This document shows positions 36,217 through 46,001 of a DNA stretch of 64,000 nt, in pieces (position 1 is the stretch's first letter; each line of letters starts with the position of its first letter). Under the pieces are notes generated by a model. That model worked only from the letters and a program-made list of their open reading frames with translations, ran no database searches and was not told where the DNA came from. Location of the stretch: assembly GCF_001653135.1 (NCBI RefSeq), contig NZ_BDDS01000001.1:310001-374000 (forward strand), in the 5' to 3' direction. The stretch comes from Pseudoalteromonas neustonica (GTDB lineage Bacteria > Pseudomonadota > Gammaproteobacteria > Enterobacterales > Alteromonadaceae). The position numbers and the translations under genes were made by a program.

Positions 36217-39200
36217 ATGATAAAAATGTGCCCCAACCTCAAGTCATCGCTTATAACTGCTTTTTTACTTTCCTTTTTGAGCGGATGTGGGGGGAGTGAT
36301 GAGCATAAGTCTCCTATTATTGATCCGCCAATCACAGAAGTAATAAATCAAACGCCAATTTTATTGTCAGCGCCTTTGGATGCGCATGAAGGGCTGATGT
36401 ATCGTTATTCATTAACTTTTAAAGATCCTGAAAACGACCTAGTTACTGTTACACCTAGTTTGCAGCCAGACTGGTTAGTATTTGATGCTACGACGCAAAC
36501 ATTCTCAGGAATACCTGCTTATAAAGATGTGGGTGAGCACATTATTACGTTTCAGTTTAGTGATAGTGAAAACCAGCAAACAAAACAGCAAGTTTTTAAA
36601 GTACAAGAACGAGCAAATACACCACCAATTTTAATAACGACAAAGGCTGCCGCCAGAGCGGGTGAAGCATTTTCATTAACTCTGCAAGTAAGTGATGTAA
36701 ACTCAGATCCAGTTAGTGTATCTATTGCTGAACTGCCTAATTGGCTGTCTTTTAATAGCCGTTCTTTTGAGCTAACAGGGATAGCAACAGACGCTGATGT
36801 TGCTGAGTTAACGTTAAATGTGTCTTTATCAGATGCTCGCGTGACAACAGTTAAACAATTAATTATCACCATTTCACCTAGTTATGTTGAAACGGCTTTG
36901 GTTTCTGGTAATGCGTTAGATGTACCAAACAGTGAGCTATTATTAGACGCAGCGTTAGCTGAAGTTGATGCACATAGTTTGCGCTTTCAAACCATCAAAC
37001 AAGCATTGTTTCAATATGATTCACAGAGCCCATTAACGGCACTAAGTTGGAACCCAACATGGGATGCAACCTTATTAAAAGCAAAGTATCCGTTTAATCA
37101 AACTGTGCTCTATACAAACAATAGTTGGCAACAAGGGTATGAAAGCAAAGAGCAGCCTTTGGCTATTGCAGGCAATAATAAAGATAACAGCGGACGTTAT
37201 TTAGTTTTTGGTAGTAACCCATTTCGCACTGAAATTAACCAACAAATGCAGACGTTTTTGGGTAATAGCTCTACATGGTTAGCAGGGCGCAACATTAATT
37301 TGGCTGAGCCGCTTAAATTAGTTATGGCGCAACTTGATGAGAGTTATTACTTTAAAGATCAAAGTCAAACACGTTTATGGTTCGATACCCACTTTGCCGA
37401 CAACGTGAGTTATAACGAAGCTGGCGCATGTGATAATACTGCGCTAACAGGCTGCTTAACTGACGACATTGATGTATTAATTATTTCGCAGCACCTGCGT
37501 ACAGAACATAACACTGAGATAATAGCAGCAGCGGTAAAACAAGCTCTAGCGCGAGATATAGCGGTACTTTATATTCAACGAGATGGTAGTCAAACACCGT
37601 TAGGACAAGCCTTGTTTGAGCTTATGAATATAAATGTTATTGCAGATAATTACTGGCATCGACTAGAGCTGAAAGATTGGGATTCAAACGTACTTAACAA
37701 TACTTTACCCGCAGCGGCTCAAGTAGTTAAAGATCTACTGTTACGATTTAAAAACGATAGCTTCACTGTCGACCTTTCGAGCTGTGATAGACGCAGTTGC
37801 CCAGATCAAAGCCAGTACCAACAACAGTTTGCTGATGCCGCAGAAATTATCAAAAATGACTTAAGAGAGTTTGATCTTAATAAGCGTATGATATTTGAAA
37901 GTGAGGGGCATCGTTTTCATAAGTTACTAGCGTTATTAGGCGATCACTATCGCCAAACAGTCACATTTCCGATGGATAAACTAAGTAGTGATACGAATGC
38001 TTTTTTTAAATCATTATTTGCTGATCATTCGGTTGTGAATCTACGAAAAGTGAACCCAAAGCAAACCGACATGGGAAATTTTAGCCGCAGCGATTTTAGC
38101 CATGTAACGCCTAAAGTGGTAACCGTGACTATGGTAAGCAAACCCAAATTTCGCTCTGCTGGGGTATATGCTTTACCTGGGCAAACGTTTTCTATTACTC
38201 GCACTGATAATCAAGCTGTATCTACCAAAATATTTGTTAATTCACTACGCGATGGTGCCACTCATTTTATGAGCGAAAATGGTTATAACCGACCGTCTAA
38301 ATTACAATCGATTCATGTTCCAGTTGCTAGCAATGAAACGGTATATTTTACGTCACCTTATGGTGGGCCTATCCAAGTTGAGTTTGATAAAAATAATATA
38401 TCGGTCAGTTTTAAGTTTGAAAGTGTAGGGCAGCATCCATATTGGCGAAGCCCAGTTGATGATGTGCTTTTTGCAGAGCAACTAGAAAAAGGCGATTTCG
38501 ATTGGGCTGAAGTGGCAACGGATGGCTTTGAAATACATTCAAAACTTGAGAAAATGCGACAATCGATTAATGAAGGTTACTGGCCAGTCGCTTCTGACTT
38601 TGCTAATGCGGTTGTGCGTTATACGCATAATTACCCTCATGTGTTAGCGGGCTTTAAAGGTCCTGGTATTTCTGTGGTTAATGAGAACCATGACTTTGCC
38701 ACTAGCCGTAATCTTGAAGTGCAAACAATTGATATTGTAAAGCACATGAATGCAGATCAACCTACATGCGGTTGGGGGTGTTCTGGTAATCCATATGATG
38801 CAGGTTGGAATTTTAACCCTGTTGGTCATGGTGATATTCATGAGCTTGGCCATGGGTTAGAAAAAGGGCGTTTTCGTATAGATGGGTTTGGCGGTCATTC
38901 AAATACAAACTTTTATTCTTATTACACTAAATCGCTTTTTGAAGATGAGACAGGTAATTCAGCAAACTGCCAAAGTTTACCGTTTGAAAGTTTATTTAAC
39001 CATTTACAACATAGTAAAAAGCAGCCTGATCCATTTGCTTACATGCAAGGGTTGGCTATGTCCGAATGGTCACAAAGTCATGCCATTTACCTACAAATTA
39101 TGATGGCGGCACAAGCATATAACAAACTTGAAAATGGTTGGCATTTATATCCACGACTACACATTATAGAACGTGCTTTTAGCCAAGCCGATAACAATGA

Positions 39201-39504
39201 GAGTAATTGGCAAGCGCAAAAAAATGCATTGGGCTTTAATTACTACACACTCGCAGAGGCAAAGTTGATAACTAATAATGATTGGTTACTGATTGCATTG
39301 TCAGAGGTGACGTCGCTTAATTTAAGCAATTATTTTACTCTGTGGGGAATGGCAACTTCGGCTAAAGCGCAGCAGCAAGTTAATAGTAAAAATTATCCCG
39401 TATTAGGCGATGTGTATTTTGCTGCGAGTGAAAAAGGTTATTGCAGTTCGTTAAATCACACTCAAGTTGAAGTGGATGGTGCGCAAATATGGCCAAACAA
39501 TTAA
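36217..39504 (+). CDS. M60/ImpA-type secreted metalloprotease lipoprotein
   Basis: About 1095 residues from the ATG at 36217 (a TTG six bases earlier is also in frame). Lipoprotein signal with lipobox LLSFLSGCGG (Cys about 24). Two cadherin-like/Ig repeats (about 40-130 and 135-225: PDWLVFDATTQTFSGIPAY, PNWLSFNSRSFELTGIAT), a long central region, then a peptidase domain with zinc motif HELGH (875-879) and the distal Glu882 of the HExxHxxxxE/M60 gluzincin-type signature, and NFYSYYTKSLFED after it. It resembles ImpA, which cleaves O-glycosylated mucin-like proteins. Surface attack on glycoproteins is therefore likely. A terminator follows at 39523. Divergent LysR may control it. Confidence 0.82.
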   Translation: MIKMCPNLKSSLITAFLLSFLSGCGGSDEHKSPIIDPPITEVINQTPILLSAPLDAHEGLMYRYSLTFKDPENDLVTVTPSLQPDWLVFDATTQTFSGIPAYKDVGEHIITFQFSDSENQQTKQQVFKVQERANTPPILITTKAAARAGEAFSLTLQVSDVNSDPVSVSIAELPNWLSFNSRSFELTGIATDADVAELTLNVSLSDARVTTVKQLIITISPSYVETALVSGNALDVPNSELLLDAALAEVDAHSLRFQTIKQALFQYDSQSPLTALSWNPTWDATLLKAKYPFNQTVLYTNNSWQQGYESKEQPLAIAGNNKDNSGRYLVFGSNPFRTEINQQMQTFLGNSSTWLAGRNINLAEPLKLVMAQLDESYYFKDQSQTRLWFDTHFADNVSYNEAGACDNTALTGCLTDDIDVLIISQHLRTEHNTEIIAAAVKQALARDIAVLYIQRDGSQTPLGQALFELMNINVIADNYWHRLELKDWDSNVLNNTLPAAAQVVKDLLLRFKNDSFTVDLSSCDRRSCPDQSQYQQQFADAAEIIKNDLREFDLNKRMIFESEGHRFHKLLALLGDHYRQTVTFPMDKLSSDTNAFFKSLFADHSVVNLRKVNPKQTDMGNFSRSDFSHVTPKVVTVTMVSKPKFRSAGVYALPGQTFSITRTDNQAVSTKIFVNSLRDGATHFMSENGYNRPSKLQSIHVPVASNETVYFTSPYGGPIQVEFDKNNISVSFKFESVGQHPYWRSPVDDVLFAEQLEKGDFDWAEVATDGFEIHSKLEKMRQSINEGYWPVASDFANAVVRYTHNYPHVLAGFKGPGISVVNENHDFATSRNLEVQTIDIVKHMNADQPTCGWGCSGNPYDAGWNFNPVGHGDIHELGHGLEKGRFRIDGFGGHSNTNFYSYYTKSLFEDETGNSANCQSLPFESLFNHLQHSKKQPDPFAYMQGLAMSEWSQSHAIYLQIMMAAQAYNKLENGWHLYPRLHIIERAFSQADNNESNWQAQKNALGFNYYTLAEAKLITNNDWLLIALSEVTSLNLSNYFTLWGMATSAKAQQQVNSKNYPVLGDVYFAASEKGYCSSLNHTQVEVDGAQIWPNN

Positions 39505-39522
39505 TAACCTGTCTATAAAAAG

Positions 39523-39554
39523 AGCAGGCCGAAAGTGTTGTTTCGACCTGTTTT
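39523..39554 (+). terminator. Terminator of the metalloprotease gene
   Basis: AGCAGGCCGAAA / TTTCGACCTGTT stem with G-U pairs, six-base loop and T run. Confidence 0.7.
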
Positions 39555-39575
39555 ATGTCGTTAATTTGATATTAC

Positions 39576-39850
39576 ATACCCAAGCCACCTCAAAATGCAG
39601 AATTCAGCGTTTCACAGTGGCTTAATATCAGCGTTACTTTGCAACAATGGCAATCCCTTTTAAGAAGTAACAATGATGAGAGTAAGTCCCAGTTAAACGC
39701 CCCGCGGGTTGATTTTAAAGCGATTTATACTAGGTTACTTTTATAAGGGATCGATTTTAACAATAGAACCATTATTACTAGCAATCAATGCCTTGCCTAA
39801 ATCGCTTTAAATTCCAACGACGCTCGCACCTTTAGGTGGTTTGGGTATAT
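39576..39850. repeat. ~270-bp MITE-like repeat, left copy
   Basis: Ends ATACCCAAGCCACCTCAA and TTAGGTGGTTTGGGTATAT are inverted. The whole 275 bases match the reverse complement of 41720-41983 with scattered differences, including AGAATTCAGCGTTTCACA, TTACTTTGCAACAATGGCA and ATCAATGCCTTGCCTAAATC. No open frame of note. The right end lies 4 bases from the YqhA-like stop codon. Confidence 0.85.
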
Positions 39851-39853
39851 GAG

Positions 39854-40336
39854 CTACTTCATTGAGCGCCATGCAAATGTAGAAGCGGCGATTACAACGG
39901 CGGTAGCAATACCTAAATAAAGAGTCTCTAAGGCGCCGCCAAATTCAACAGCATGCTCTAAAAATACGATAACCAGTACGACAGAAGTGACTTGCACGAG
40001 TGTTATTTTTAAGTCATGAAAGTCCTTAATGTGGAATGCGGCTAAAAATTGAATCTCATTTGACTTAGGGGGCGCTATAAATAGACGATACAAACTGATG
40101 GCGATAACTTGTAATGTGATCCCGATTAAGAGTAAATCGAGAATTTTAAGTAACTCTACTATAAGTTCTTTTCCACCTTTAGCCGAGTCAGGCAAATTGA
40201 ATATAGTTATTTTTACTATATTAAACACAATATTAATGCATGACACGTAAACCAGCAGTGCTGATAATGCTGCGGTGATTACGGCTATGATGACTAAAAA
40301 TCGACTATTTTGAAAAATCTTTTCCATGTTATCCAA
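39854..40336 (-). CDS. YqhA-family (UPF0114) membrane protein
   Basis: 160 residues with four transmembrane helices (about 12-42, 62-85, 108-128, 135-155). The pattern starts with an amphipathic MEKIFQNSRFLVIIAV, then LLKILDLLLIGITLQVIAISLYRLFI and the loop HIKDFHDLKITLVQV, as in UPF0114/YqhA proteins. Function unknown in the family. It lies between a secreted C15-like gene on the same strand and a repeat element; both genes are bracketed by inverted repeat copies. Confidence 0.72.
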   Translation of the reverse strand: MDNMEKIFQNSRFLVIIAVITAALSALLVYVSCINIVFNIVKITIFNLPDSAKGGKELIVELLKILDLLLIGITLQVIAISLYRLFIAPPKSNEIQFLAAFHIKDFHDLKITLVQVTSVVLVIVFLEHAVEFGGALETLYLGIATAVVIAASTFAWRSMK

Positions 40337-40481
40337 CTTATAACTTTGCTAATGCCTATACGAATTTTAGTTTAACAAAGTTTACTTAATAGGTATTTTT
40401 ATTTATTCGTTTTGGGGGGCGTGGGGAATTTGATTGAACCACTACCAGCTTGGTAAAGCTAATAGTGGTTTATGATTCTCG

Positions 40482-41630
40482 TTATAATGCTTTTAAGCTT
40501 TTTTCTAACATTGCTTGAATTTGTTTAACTATCTTTGCTTCTGTTTCTGGTTCAAATTGTGCAATGCGTGGAGTATGGATATGCCCTGTGGGAATGCTTG
40601 AATTTAACTCGTTACGCAGGCGAATACTGCGATACGAAATTTCATTCGATAGGTAGCCACCACCACCGCCTTTTACTGCAATGGCATTTTTTAGTTTATT
40701 CAAACTGTTGGGTTCAAATGCTTTTTCAAGTGTAATGACTTTGTGGTTATCATTTATGGTAAATGGCCCTTTAGCTTGTTGTATTTGTGTAACGGGTAGG
40801 CTGAATTCTACAAATTCGTTACCCGGTAGCGGGCGCTCGTTTAAGCTTGGTATTTTAGGGGCTGTTGCTGTGCCACCATAAACAATATTGGCGTTGTCTG
40901 GAGCGGTGACGCTGCGGCGTTTGCCCGGAAAGCGCTCAAGGTCAAAGTCTTTACCCCCCATACTTACAGTTACTATCATATCGACATTATTTAGTGCGTA
41001 GTAAGGTGCAAGTAGTGCTTCAATAATGCCTTGATCAAAATCTTCGTAGCGCACAGGCACCATCACGGTATTTATTTCTGCGCTAATGCCTTTATAAGTG
41101 ATCACTTGTCCGTCTAATAATAATGCGGCTACGCCAGATGGATTACTTTGGTTGATGTTTCGATCAAGTAAGAATGGGTCAAAACCAGTCAGTAAAATCT
41201 TTTTTGCGGTGCTTTTAGAGTAGGCAAGATCGGTGCGGCCACGACTGCCGTTTTCTAACATAGTTAACAGAGTACTCTGCTGTGCTGGAGTTAAGGGGAA
41301 TTCGGTTTTTGTGGTACGAATTACTTTGCTCGAAAGTAAGCGAGCCCAGTATAGTTCGCGATCATCGTAACTTTTACTGGTTACAATACGGGTTTTAGCG
41401 TCTTGCCAAAGTTGGCTTGAGTAATCATGTATTAAGTCTGTTGCTTGCTTGAAGTTTTTTAGGCTTTTCCAGCTGTGTTCAAATTGCGTTAAATCATCAG
41501 AAAATGCAGCTAAAACCTGTGGCATTGCTGTTGCGGCTTTTTCAAGGCGTAACTCTTCAACTGTTAAGTTAGCGCTCAAGGTAGAAAAAGAAGATAGCAT
41601 TAAGCTAGTGGCTAATAGTTGTTTGATCAT
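40482..41630 (-). CDS. Secreted pyroglutamyl-peptidase-like (C15) protein with Ser at the catalytic Cys position
   Basis: 382 residues. Signal peptide about 1-20 (LSSFSTLSA), a helical N-terminal extension (about 25-140), then a C15-like domain (about 143-360): KILLTGFDPF start, NPSG, MVPVRYEDF, VSMGGKDFDLERFPGKRRS with Glu232, and GGYLSNEISYRS followed by GHIHTP with His352. In cytoplasmic pyroglutamyl peptidases the stretch YLSNEISY reads YVCNxxFY, with the nucleophilic Cys; here it is Ser328. Either a serine variant or an inactive binding protein. The export signal is also unusual for C15. A GGAGG ribosome site precedes the ATG. Confidence 0.72.
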   Translation of the reverse strand: MIKQLLATSLMLSSFSTLSANLTVEELRLEKAATAMPQVLAAFSDDLTQFEHSWKSLKNFKQATDLIHDYSSQLWQDAKTRIVTSKSYDDRELYWARLLSSKVIRTTKTEFPLTPAQQSTLLTMLENGSRGRTDLAYSKSTAKKILLTGFDPFLLDRNINQSNPSGVAALLLDGQVITYKGISAEINTVMVPVRYEDFDQGIIEALLAPYYALNNVDMIVTVSMGGKDFDLERFPGKRRSVTAPDNANIVYGGTATAPKIPSLNERPLPGNEFVEFSLPVTQIQQAKGPFTINDNHKVITLEKAFEPNSLNKLKNAIAVKGGGGGYLSNEISYRSIRLRNELNSSIPTGHIHTPRIAQFEPETEAKIVKQIQAMLEKSLKAL

Positions 41631-41719
41631 GGAGGTCCTATGCGGTTAGCGCTATTTATTAGACTTACTATCTTATTAATGCGTTGCTGGTGCAAATAAA
41701 ATCGCTGAGTGCCGGTTAA

Positions 41720-41983
41720 TATACCCAAACCACCTCAAGATGCGAGCGTCGTTGGAATTAAAAACGATTTAGGCAAGGCATTGATTGCACATAATAGTGG
41801 TTCTATTGTTAAAATCAATAACGCTGTATAAATCGCTTTTAAGCCAACCCGTTGGGCGTTTCACCGGTGCTCACTCTCATCGTTGTTACTTCTTAAAAGG
41901 GACTGCCATTGTTGCAAAGTAACGCCTTGATATTAAACACCTGTGAAACGCTGAATTCTGCATCTTGAGGTGGCTTGGGTATA
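41720..41983. repeat. ~270-bp MITE-like repeat, right copy (inverted)
   Basis: Inverted relative to 39576-39850: begins TATACCCAAACCACCTCAA and ends TTGAGGTGGCTTGGGTATA. Together the two copies bracket the YqhA-like and C15-like genes. Confidence 0.85.
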
Positions 41984-42310
41984 AATCAAGAAGGAATAGG
42001 TTGGTGTGTAAAAGGTAAAGTTTTAAGTAGCTAAAACTAAAAAGCTATTGGTGCTTAATGGTGGGGTTGGTGGGGTTAATCAAACGAGCTGCGATGAAAA
42101 TAATATGCACAGATTGCTTTTTGACTGATCTAATAATTAAGTGAAGGCGTATTATGCTGCGTATAGGTTAAGGTCAGTAATGGGTAAGTTTCTGAGTAAC
42201 TTTATTTTCGCTTTTGTTTACAATTTATTGCAATTCTTTAACTTTCAACCTGTTATAGCACGCTCTTAGCTGAGATAATAAAAATAGCATAAAAACTGAA
42301 TGGATTAATA
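41984..42310 (+). promoter_or_regulatory. Leader of the lipoprotein gene with a candidate promoter
   Basis: TTGCAA (42228-42233) and TGTTAT (42251-42256) are 17 bases apart, about 55 bases before the ATG. No repeat or RNA was recognised in the rest of the stretch. Confidence 0.35.
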
Positions 42311-43624
42311 ATGAATAAATATATACTTACGCCGCTTGTAGCTGCACTTTCAGTAGCATTAACAGCATGTGGTGGGTCATCATCTAATAGTGATAATACG
42401 ACCCCTACAACACCTGGTTCTAATGGTGGGAATTCTAATCAAGCACAGACTATTTCACTACAAGCGCTTTCTTATCAATGCGAGATTGATACGCCTTACC
42501 AAGCTGACATCGTTTTTCATAATCAAGATGGTAACTCAATAGGTTCAGCAAAAACGGATGAACAAGGCCTATTTTCTGGTGAATTACCCACTGGCACTAA
42601 GCATCTTTCAGTATTAGGTGATGTGACGGATTATCAGCAAGAAGAATACACACAGATATTAACAGAGCTTGATATTGAAAATAGAAACAATCTAGGTAAG
42701 TTTTATTTCGAAAACTACAATCAAAATTGTGGTTGTGAGGAATATAGGGTGGATACAATAAACCTAGGTGATATTGCAGCTTACTATAAAGTATACAAAG
42801 CAGGGAATGAGCTTACAGATACAGTATATATTTGCCCAGGTGAAGAAAAACTCTATTTAACGGCAATTACTGAATCTGCTGTTGAAGCTAAAGCAGCCGT
42901 AATAGCAATACCTCAAGATTCCAAAGTTATCAAATTGACAGAAGCTGATTTTAGCCATGAAGGCGTAGAAGTGGCCGTACAGCAAACTCAAGAAAATGGC
43001 TATTCTAGCACAAGAGGTTATATCGAAGAGGCGAGTAAATATCAGTTTGTACAGTTCGTATCTTTTAGTGGTGATGATTCTTTATTCGTATTCCCAACAG
43101 TTACTGAGCATAACTTTTATGTTCAAGTTAACTCACAAAAAAGTAATGCGAATAATGTAGAAGTGAGCTTCAACAGCTACGCTCGAAGCAGTGTCAATGC
43201 TGATGGCAGTTATATACCTACAGATTTACCAGAGATATCATCGGGGTTGGGCTTCGATTTAATGCAGTTTGCAAACGATTCGCAGTTAAACTTTGATTTT
43301 AGTAATGTCGATGAGAGGTTTGCTAGAGCGCGCTGGGGCTATAGCTTTTTGGTGAGTGATGCAGCTGAAACTCGATTTGATTGGGATATCAGTGGCGGTG
43401 TTTCAGGGCAAATCCCTAACTTGTCTTTTGGCAGTGTTTTTCCTGAACCTGTAGACCAAGTGGTGTTGGAAGAGTTAACTTTATTGCTATATGGTTACGG
43501 TGGCAATGCGACTGATGCTCAAAGCTATGCCAAATTATTAGATACGATAGCTGAAGGTGGGCATATAACTAAGCCTGAGTTTAGTAATTATGTGTATTTA
43601 TTTATGAGTGCACAGCTAGACTAA
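42311..43624 (+). CDS. Hypothetical lipoprotein
   Basis: 437 residues. Lipobox LTAC (Cys about 20) followed by a GGSSSNSDNTTPTTPGSNGG linker, the usual flexible tether of surface lipoproteins in this group. The start of the mature part looks like a carboxypeptidase-regulatory or Ig-like fold (SLQALSYQCEIDTPYQADIVFHNQDG, DEQGLFSGELP), with paired Cys (CGCEEY, CPGEEK) in the middle. No enzyme motif was recognised. A strong hairpin terminator follows. It probably stands alone as one transcription unit. Confidence 0.65.
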   Translation: MNKYILTPLVAALSVALTACGGSSSNSDNTTPTTPGSNGGNSNQAQTISLQALSYQCEIDTPYQADIVFHNQDGNSIGSAKTDEQGLFSGELPTGTKHLSVLGDVTDYQQEEYTQILTELDIENRNNLGKFYFENYNQNCGCEEYRVDTINLGDIAAYYKVYKAGNELTDTVYICPGEEKLYLTAITESAVEAKAAVIAIPQDSKVIKLTEADFSHEGVEVAVQQTQENGYSSTRGYIEEASKYQFVQFVSFSGDDSLFVFPTVTEHNFYVQVNSQKSNANNVEVSFNSYARSSVNADGSYIPTDLPEISSGLGFDLMQFANDSQLNFDFSNVDERFARARWGYSFLVSDAAETRFDWDISGGVSGQIPNLSFGSVFPEPVDQVVLEELTLLLYGYGGNATDAQSYAKLLDTIAEGGHITKPEFSNYVYLFMSAQLD

Positions 43625-43647
43625 TATAAATATAAATATAAATATAA

Positions 43648-43686
43648 AAATAACAAAGGCCGTTCTCGTGACCTTTGTTATTTTTG
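43648..43686 (+). terminator. Terminator after the lipoprotein gene
   Basis: AAATAACAAAGG / CCTTTGTTATTT stem with T run; just before it is a short run of about four TATAAA units (43625-43647). Confidence 0.75.
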
Positions 43687-43769
43687 CAACTGAAATGAAA
43701 GATAGAACAGCCATATCGTTTTTTTGAAAATAAGTTCGTCTTTTTATACGCCTGTATTTACCTCTCTAA

Positions 43770-45278
43770 TTACAGCTTATCCGCTATAAAAAAGCTTTTT
43801 ACTTGTACTTGCTCTTTGATGGTGAGTGGAATATTTAAAGCTCGGCATTGTTCGCGTAAATATTTTAAAAACGCATTTGTGAGTGTTTTAGTACAGTCAT
43901 TATCAGAAAAATAATGACCCGAATTCTGCAAGTGGGTAATGATATTTTCAATGTGTTTCGTTTTTACAGTATTACCTGACTTAACGACTTCCTCAGTGAC
44001 AAAATTTGACAGTGCTTTTGGGCAATAAAGGCTTAACGCAATACCTTTAGACAAAACAGAAAAAATGCGCGTAAACACGTTATTATTAAATAAAGGAATT
44101 TCTAATCTATCAAGTACTTTTTGTAATTTATCGTTTAACGAAGTCACAGGTTGCTCATTTAAAGCTTGTGAATTTGATGTCTCATCATGAGGCAAATTAA
44201 TAATCACACAGTTGGGGTGAGCACCCGTGATGAGATGTTTTTTTGGATGAAAAATATAACCGCTATGATAGCGTAATTCATCTAGTTTCAAGCTAGCAAT
44301 AAGCAAAGATATTGTCTTAAAGCCATATTGTTTTCTTGCTGCAATAAACTCAGATAATGGGGTGTTATGTATGCAATTAGATACATGAATAGGCTTATTC
44401 GTTAGTGTAATCTGAGTGTTTAACCAATCAGCCATATTGGATTTATCAGTGTCACACAAGACTAGTTTGGTTGTATTATTTGATTTATTAGATGGTGTTA
44501 GCGCAATAATTTGCGCATCTGGATAGTTACCTTTTATAGCATGATAAGCAGGGTCATATAGATAGGAGGAATCAGATTTATAAGGGTGCAAATTAAGGTG
44601 TTTGAGCAACTGCGTAAAATTTTTAAACCCCCAGCGATGTTTTGGAATTTCGATATCCTCTAGTGCACCATTAGTTGTAATATTACCTATGTAAATCGGT
44701 TTTTTAATTGTTGCTAAGTAGGACACTAACTTACTTTCTAATTTATGCTTTACTGATTTGGGAAGCGGTGGAGTGTGTGTTAGCTCTAAATGTAGATCAT
44801 TTTGTGTATAGCCAATAAGCTCATTGAGTTTATAAACGGAGTCTGCGACTGATAGGTAGCACTTACTAGCTTTTCCTGCAAAGCTGATCCCGGTTTGTTT
44901 ACCAAGTGCACGGGCATTACGTAAAACCGGTGTGAAATCGGCATCGGCACTCATGATAAAGTATTCCTCTATATGGGGTTGCGTTATCAAGCACATAGTT
45001 GCATCGACCGCAATTTCTTGATCCGTTGCTGTTTTACCAAGTGTAGTGACGGGTGGGCAGTCGATTACTTTAAATCCATGCTCTAAAAATGGCTGTCGAT
45101 ATTGAGAGAATGAGATAGGGTTCATGTAGACTTGTTTAACATTAAAATGTCGGGTTTGACTGAGCTCTTTGAGCCATGAGGATATTTTATCAATAAACAA
45201 ATGTCCGATCTCTTCATAGCTAGCGCAAATGAATATATTATCGAAATCAATGAACAGCGCACTATTTAGTTTAGACAT
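43770..45278 (-). CDS. NYN-domain (PIN-like) putative ribonuclease with OST-HTH/LOTUS-like repeats
   Basis: 502 residues. N-terminal NYN/LabA-like nuclease domain (about 5-150) with the conserved acidic residues: Asp11 and Asp13 in FIDFDNIF, Asp in EIAVDATMCL, and the MSADADFTPVLRNARALGK signature, followed by SVYKLNELI. Then two repeated modules of about 65-70 residues (about 175-245 and 275-345) that look like OST-HTH/LOTUS domains: PIYIGNITTNGALEDIEIPKHRWGFKNFTQLLKHL and PIHVSNCIHNTPLSEFIAARKQYGFKTISLLIASL are given here by their positions and key residues KHRWGFKNF and RKQYGFKTI. A helical C-terminal region follows. Probably acts on RNA. Confidence 0.75.
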   Translation of the reverse strand: MSKLNSALFIDFDNIFICASYEEIGHLFIDKISSWLKELSQTRHFNVKQVYMNPISFSQYRQPFLEHGFKVIDCPPVTTLGKTATDQEIAVDATMCLITQPHIEEYFIMSADADFTPVLRNARALGKQTGISFAGKASKCYLSVADSVYKLNELIGYTQNDLHLELTHTPPLPKSVKHKLESKLVSYLATIKKPIYIGNITTNGALEDIEIPKHRWGFKNFTQLLKHLNLHPYKSDSSYLYDPAYHAIKGNYPDAQIIALTPSNKSNNTTKLVLCDTDKSNMADWLNTQITLTNKPIHVSNCIHNTPLSEFIAARKQYGFKTISLLIASLKLDELRYHSGYIFHPKKHLITGAHPNCVIINLPHDETSNSQALNEQPVTSLNDKLQKVLDRLEIPLFNNNVFTRIFSVLSKGIALSLYCPKALSNFVTEEVVKSGNTVKTKHIENIITHLQNSGHYFSDNDCTKTLTNAFLKYLREQCRALNIPLTIKEQVQVKSFFIADKL

Positions 45279-45572
45279 GTTTTACCCTATTTATTTTGCT
45301 ATTACCCTTCAAACATCCTCTAGTTGATTACGCTGATCAAGTTATTTTGTATTAATAATTTTCAGGTGAAATTTTGGACCTTTAATTGAAAATTATGACA
45401 GTTCTGCTAGTCGATATAGTATATGGGTAAATTTGTATAATTAATTTAAAAATTGATTATTCGGAAGTCTTTTTTGATTAATTAATGTTCTTCTTTGCAG
45501 GCGTTAAAGCTTGTTATTATTTATCCTCTTTCCCATAACTGTTATTCTATGTCCATTAATTAGTAATGAGCA

Positions 45573-45827
45573 ATGAACATGATTAACGATAATGATGTGA
45601 TAGATACACTTGAGGAACTTGAAGCCTTTTTATTTTTAATTGATAACGGCGGCTTGGGTTTAAAAAATGTAACAGGTGTGGCATTGGCCACTAATAATAC
45701 AAATGGTCGCCCGTTTGTCGCTGTGCTTGATGATCAGCATAAGTTGTTATTAGGTCGCTGGGTAACACAGGATGTATTTGAAAATGGGAAAGATTTGGTT
45801 CGCCGAGGGCCTAAAAAATCACATTAA
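45573..45827 (+). CDS. Small hypothetical protein, 84 residues
   Basis: Soluble, acidic start (MNMINDNDVIDTLEELEAFLFLID), then VTGVALATNN and PFVAVLDDQHKLLLGRWVTQDVF, a plausible small alpha/beta fold. No family recognised. An in-frame ATG two codons later could also start it. The gap before it (45279-45572) contains AT-rich sequence with no recognised element. Confidence 0.5.
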   Translation: MNMINDNDVIDTLEELEAFLFLIDNGGLGLKNVTGVALATNNTNGRPFVAVLDDQHKLLLGRWVTQDVFENGKDLVRRGPKKSH

Positions 45828-46001
45828 TGGGCCGAACTGTTTTTTCAGGTAGCTTGAATATCAAGTCAGGTTACCATTTCATTTTCAATTATTAATCGCT
45901 GCGATTACCTTCTTAGTTTTAATCTAATTTTAATGTTCCCTATAAGTTTTTTTTAGATACTTTCAATAACATGAGTTTATGAACTTTAACAAAAGGCATA
46001 A

